Below are positions 19,635 through 22,122 of a DNA stretch of 22,122 nt, piece by piece (positions within the stretch are counted from its first letter, which is position 1; the number at the start of each line of letters is the position of its first letter). The DNA comes from a virus. A program made the translations under genes and the position numbers. The stretch spans positions 1 through 22,122 of IMG/VR virus record IMGVR_UViG_3300043395_000604; one strand, given 5' to 3'. Below the pieces are notes generated by a model. That model was not told the DNA's origin and made no database searches. It worked only from the letters and a program-made list of their open reading frames with translations.

Positions 19635-21308
19635 ATGGCAACTGATATCACCACCCAATTTGTCCGGGAAGCACCGGAGATCGAGGCCCAGAAACTGGGC
19701 CTTTTGCAAAGTGGCAAGGCGCTTGTCGATGCGGCCAACATAGCCGCAACAGAGGGGCGCTATCTTTCGCCCGACTATCGAATTGCAGGCTTCTCTCCTG
19801 ATCAAGTTCAGGCGATGGAGGCCGCCCGCACGGGCATTGGCGCGTATCAGCCTTACATGGCCACGGCCACTCAGCAGGCCATGGACGCTTCCCGGGGCTT
19901 CAACCGGGCCATGCAGACGCTTCAGGGAGCCGATACCCGGGGGCAGTTTGGCCAGGCGCGCAACCTTTTGAGCTCTTCCGTAGGGGCCATGAACGCCGCG
20001 GGCCCTCAATTTGGCCAAGCCTCTAACCTAGTTAATGCTGGTCTGGGTCAAGGGCAGTTCGCCGCGGAGCAAGCCGCACAGGCCGCAGCTCAGCAGCCGG
20101 CATTCCAGCAAGGCATCGGCGCGCTGTACAGCGCAGCCGGCCAAGCACAGCGTGCTGCGCAACTTGGTGCCGCACCTACGGTGGACTACGCCCCCAACTT
20201 GGCCATGTACCAGATGGGTCCGGCCGAGCGCGTGCGCACGCAATCGTTCACGCAACCCGGTGCCGCTGGCTCCTTCATGTCTCCCTACATGCAAAATGTG
20301 GTGGACATTCAGCAGCGCGAAGCTCAGCGCCAGGCCGATATTGCAGCCGCTTCTCGCGGCCAAAAATACGCCCGGGCTGGTGCCTTTGGTGGCGCTCGTC
20401 AGGCTATTGAGAACGCTGAGGCTCAGCGCAACCTTGCTACCCAGATGGGCGACATCCAGGCCACCGGCCTGCAAAGCGCTTTCCAGCAGGCTCAGCAGCA
20501 GTTCAACCAGGAGCAACAAGCGCGGCTCGCGGCCCAGCAGGCCAATCAGCAGGCTGGCTTGACGGTCGGTGGGCAGAACCTACAGGCGGCCTTGGGCGTG
20601 CAGCAACTCGGTGCGCAACAGGGCCTGCAGTCAGCCCTGGCCAATCAAGCTATGCAGGGCCAGTACGGCCTGGCAGGTGCTCAGTACGGCTTGCAGGCCG
20701 CCGATGCGCTGCGTCAAGCCGGTTTGGGACAAATGTCCGGTGCTGGTCAACTGGGCCAGCTTGGTCTTGCCGCTGCTCAGCAGCAGGCACAGGCCGGCCA
20801 GATGAGCTTGCAGGGCGCTCAGCAGCTGGCTTCCCAAGAAGCTCAGCGCTCACAAGCCGCACAAGAAGCTGCTCGCTACATGGGCAACGTTGGCCAAGGT
20901 ATCGGTGCCTTGGCTGGCCAGGAGTTTGGTATTGGTGCCCAGATGGCACAGGGTATCGGTGGCTTGGCTGGCCAACAGGCTGGCTTGGCGGGTCAGATCG
21001 CAGGAATGGGCGGTCAGCAGCAGGCCATGGGCCAGCAGGATGTCAACTTCCTGTACAACATCGGTGCTCAGCAGCAGCGTCAGCAGCAGGCCATTCTGGA
21101 TGCTCAGCGCCAGAACCAGTTGCAGAAGAACATGCAGCCGTTCACCACGGCGGGCTTCTTGTCGGACATCTACAAGAACGCCCCCTCCAGCCAGATGGCC
21201 ATGACCCAGCAGAACCAGGCGGCTCCCAGCCCCTTCCAGCAGATTGCAGGCCTCGGCGTGGCTGGCGTAAGCGCAGCCGCGGCCGGTGCCAAGGCAGGCC
21301 TCTTCTAA
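19635..21308 (+). CDS. Presumed internal virion protein, Ala/Gln-rich
   Basis: A 557-residue protein dominated by Ala, Gln, Gly and Leu, predicted largely helical. N-terminal features are FVREAPEIEAQKLGLLQSGK, IAGFSPDQVQAMEAARTGIG and YQPYMATATQQAMD. The middle holds SFMSPYMQNVVDIQQREAQR and GQKYARAGAFGGARQAIENA (about 243-262), a block I recall from internal or DNA-transfer proteins of aquatic podoviruses. Long Gln/Ala runs (about 280-480) resemble coiled rods. The C-terminus FTTAGFLSDIYKNAPSS then a hydrophobic glycine tail (LGVAGVSAAAAGAKAGLF) could insert in a membrane. An ejection-channel role beside the 1037-residue protein is likely but inferred. A GGGG run precedes the ATG. Confidence 0.72.
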   Translation: MATDITTQFVREAPEIEAQKLGLLQSGKALVDAANIAATEGRYLSPDYRIAGFSPDQVQAMEAARTGIGAYQPYMATATQQAMDASRGFNRAMQTLQGADTRGQFGQARNLLSSSVGAMNAAGPQFGQASNLVNAGLGQGQFAAEQAAQAAAQQPAFQQGIGALYSAAGQAQRAAQLGAAPTVDYAPNLAMYQMGPAERVRTQSFTQPGAAGSFMSPYMQNVVDIQQREAQRQADIAAASRGQKYARAGAFGGARQAIENAEAQRNLATQMGDIQATGLQSAFQQAQQQFNQEQQARLAAQQANQQAGLTVGGQNLQAALGVQQLGAQQGLQSALANQAMQGQYGLAGAQYGLQAADALRQAGLGQMSGAGQLGQLGLAAAQQQAQAGQMSLQGAQQLASQEAQRSQAAQEAARYMGNVGQGIGALAGQEFGIGAQMAQGIGGLAGQQAGLAGQIAGMGGQQQAMGQQDVNFLYNIGAQQQRQQQAILDAQRQNQLQKNMQPFTTAGFLSDIYKNAPSSQMAMTQQNQAAPSPFQQIAGLGVAGVSAAAAGAKAGLF

Positions 21309-21317
21309 GGAACGAAG

Positions 21318-22122
21318 ATGAAAGACGAAATCCTGAAGCGCGAGATGTTCGCAATGCCGCTGTCTAAGGCCTCGCGCAACAGCGGCATCATGGAAGGGTT
21401 TGAGGACGAGGATTTTGAGGACATGGAAAACGAGGGCATGGAAGACATGCCTTCGATGGCCCGCACGCCTCAGAACCCCGAGATCCTGATGAACACCCTG
21501 CGCGGCGACATGCGCTCGGTGGATGCTCGGTACATGGAACTGGCGCAGATGGTGGGCGAAGAGGCTGCGATGGAAACGCCGCCGGAAGTCCTGGCCATGT
21601 TGCAGATCCAGCTTGGCCAACAGCAACAGGGTGGAATTGGTTCGCTGCCCCAAGCAGCCGGCATGGCGCCGCCTCCGATGGGTGGAATGCCGCCGGGTGG
21701 AGCCCCTGGTATGCCTCCGATGCCCGAAGGAGCGCCCCAAGGCATGCCGCCCGGGGGTGGCGGCATCGGCCCTTTTTCCCAGGGCGGGGCTGAGGCTCCG
21801 CCGACGCCTGATGGAATGCCGCCGATGAAGGCGGCTGTTGGCGCTTTTGTTACGCCCCTGACGCGTGCAGCTCAATACTTGAGCGACAAGGGCGGCACTG
21901 CTGCCCAGGCACTCAATGCCTACCTTGGCCGTGCGCTGATGGCACCGCAGCCCACACTGGAGCGCTTGGTCGGTCCGGGCGGCTATCCGCTGTCTGTGCA
22001 GGGCCGGGAGACGCTTGTCCGCGGTCCGGGAGGCCAGATCGTGGAAGGCGTGGGCACCCGCATGGCTCCGTACACCACGCTGGGTGGTCTGCAGTCGCCG
22101 ACGCTCACAGAAGGGCTGCGCA
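21318..22122 (+). CDS. Presumed internal virion protein, 5' part (continues past the window)
   Basis: An open reading frame of 268 codons with no stop before the window ends, so the C-terminus is missing. It begins MKDEILKREMFAMPLSKASR, then an acidic stretch FEDEDFEDMENEGMEDM and the block NPEILMNTLRGDMRSVDARY, MELAQMVGEEAAMETPPEVL. I recall this pattern from large internal virion proteins of aquatic podoviruses. A Met/Pro/Gly-rich linker follows (about 120-175, MPPGGAPGMPPMPEG), then AAVGAFVTPLTRAAQYLSDK and a helical region. AAGGA lies six bases before the ATG. Function is inferred from position after two other presumed ejection proteins. Confidence 0.75.
   Translation, partial: MKDEILKREMFAMPLSKASRNSGIMEGFEDEDFEDMENEGMEDMPSMARTPQNPEILMNTLRGDMRSVDARYMELAQMVGEEAAMETPPEVLAMLQIQLGQQQQGGIGSLPQAAGMAPPPMGGMPPGGAPGMPPMPEGAPQGMPPGGGGIGPFSQGGAEAPPTPDGMPPMKAAVGAFVTPLTRAAQYLSDKGGTAAQALNAYLGRALMAPQPTLERLVGPGGYPLSVQGRETLVRGPGGQIVEGVGTRMAPYTTLGGLQSPTLTEGLR

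Noticed and set aside
20850-21875. Minus-strand open frame of 341 codons
   Set aside because: It is rich in Arg, His and Leu, as expected from the reverse complement of Ala/Gln/Gly-rich coding sequence, and overlaps two + strand genes.

Overview
This window is a contiguous piece of a tailed-phage (Caudoviricetes) genome. Every supported gene is on the + strand, and genes are packed with almost no spacing: many stops and starts overlap as ATGA, GTGA or TAATG. The longest gap between genes is about 42 bases, and I see no RNA genes, CRISPR array, IS element or integrase. Two tandem adaptor-like proteins, a P22 gp10 / T7 gp12-like nozzle protein, and a run of Ala/Gln/Gly-rich presumed internal virion proteins point to a short-tailed (podovirus-like) particle. 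Several small genes belong to families I associate with uncultured aquatic phages. Moderate to high GC (57% in two 60-base lines counted by hand, outside the AT-richer adhesin) and strong AAAGGAG-type ribosome sites fit a Gram-negative, perhaps freshwater betaproteobacterial, host. The host is inference only.

Layout. Bases 2-912 hold four small phage genes: a DUF6321-like protein, a membrane-anchored coiled coil, a DUF6496-like protein with a GTG start, and a KGG-repeat protein. Bases 916-3702 hold the neck region: adaptor 1, a zinc-ribbon protein, adaptor 2, and two paralogous presumed virion proteins flanking a 65-residue protein. Bases 3728-9938 hold the fibre/adhesin region: a 20-residue-repeat protein, a tail fibre ending in a peptidase S74-type self-cleaving chaperone, a large adhesin (beta-propeller-like plus glycine-rich tip), and a fibre-associated small protein. 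Bases 9931-10865 encode a 2OG-Fe(II) oxygenase-like enzyme and a small protein. Bases 10867-13240 are a lysis/membrane block: four consecutive membrane proteins, including a GTA-type holin, then a GH24-type endolysin. Bases 13256-16476 encode the nozzle protein and another virion protein. Bases 16519 to the end encode three presumed internal virion/DNA-ejection proteins, the last cut by the window edge.

How they work together: adaptors and nozzle close the head and build the tail, repeat-rich fibres and the adhesin recognise the host, ejection proteins carry DNA inward, and holin plus endolysin release progeny. I found no clear new defence or mobile system. The most distinctive signals are a perfect hairpin that partly sequesters the ribosome site of the repeat protein (3704-3724), a host-recognition adhesin with an AT-rich core and cysteine-rich tip, an oxygenase embedded among fibre and lysis genes, a lysis block with more membrane proteins than usual, and a thrice-repeated 56-residue module in the 1037-residue ejection protein.
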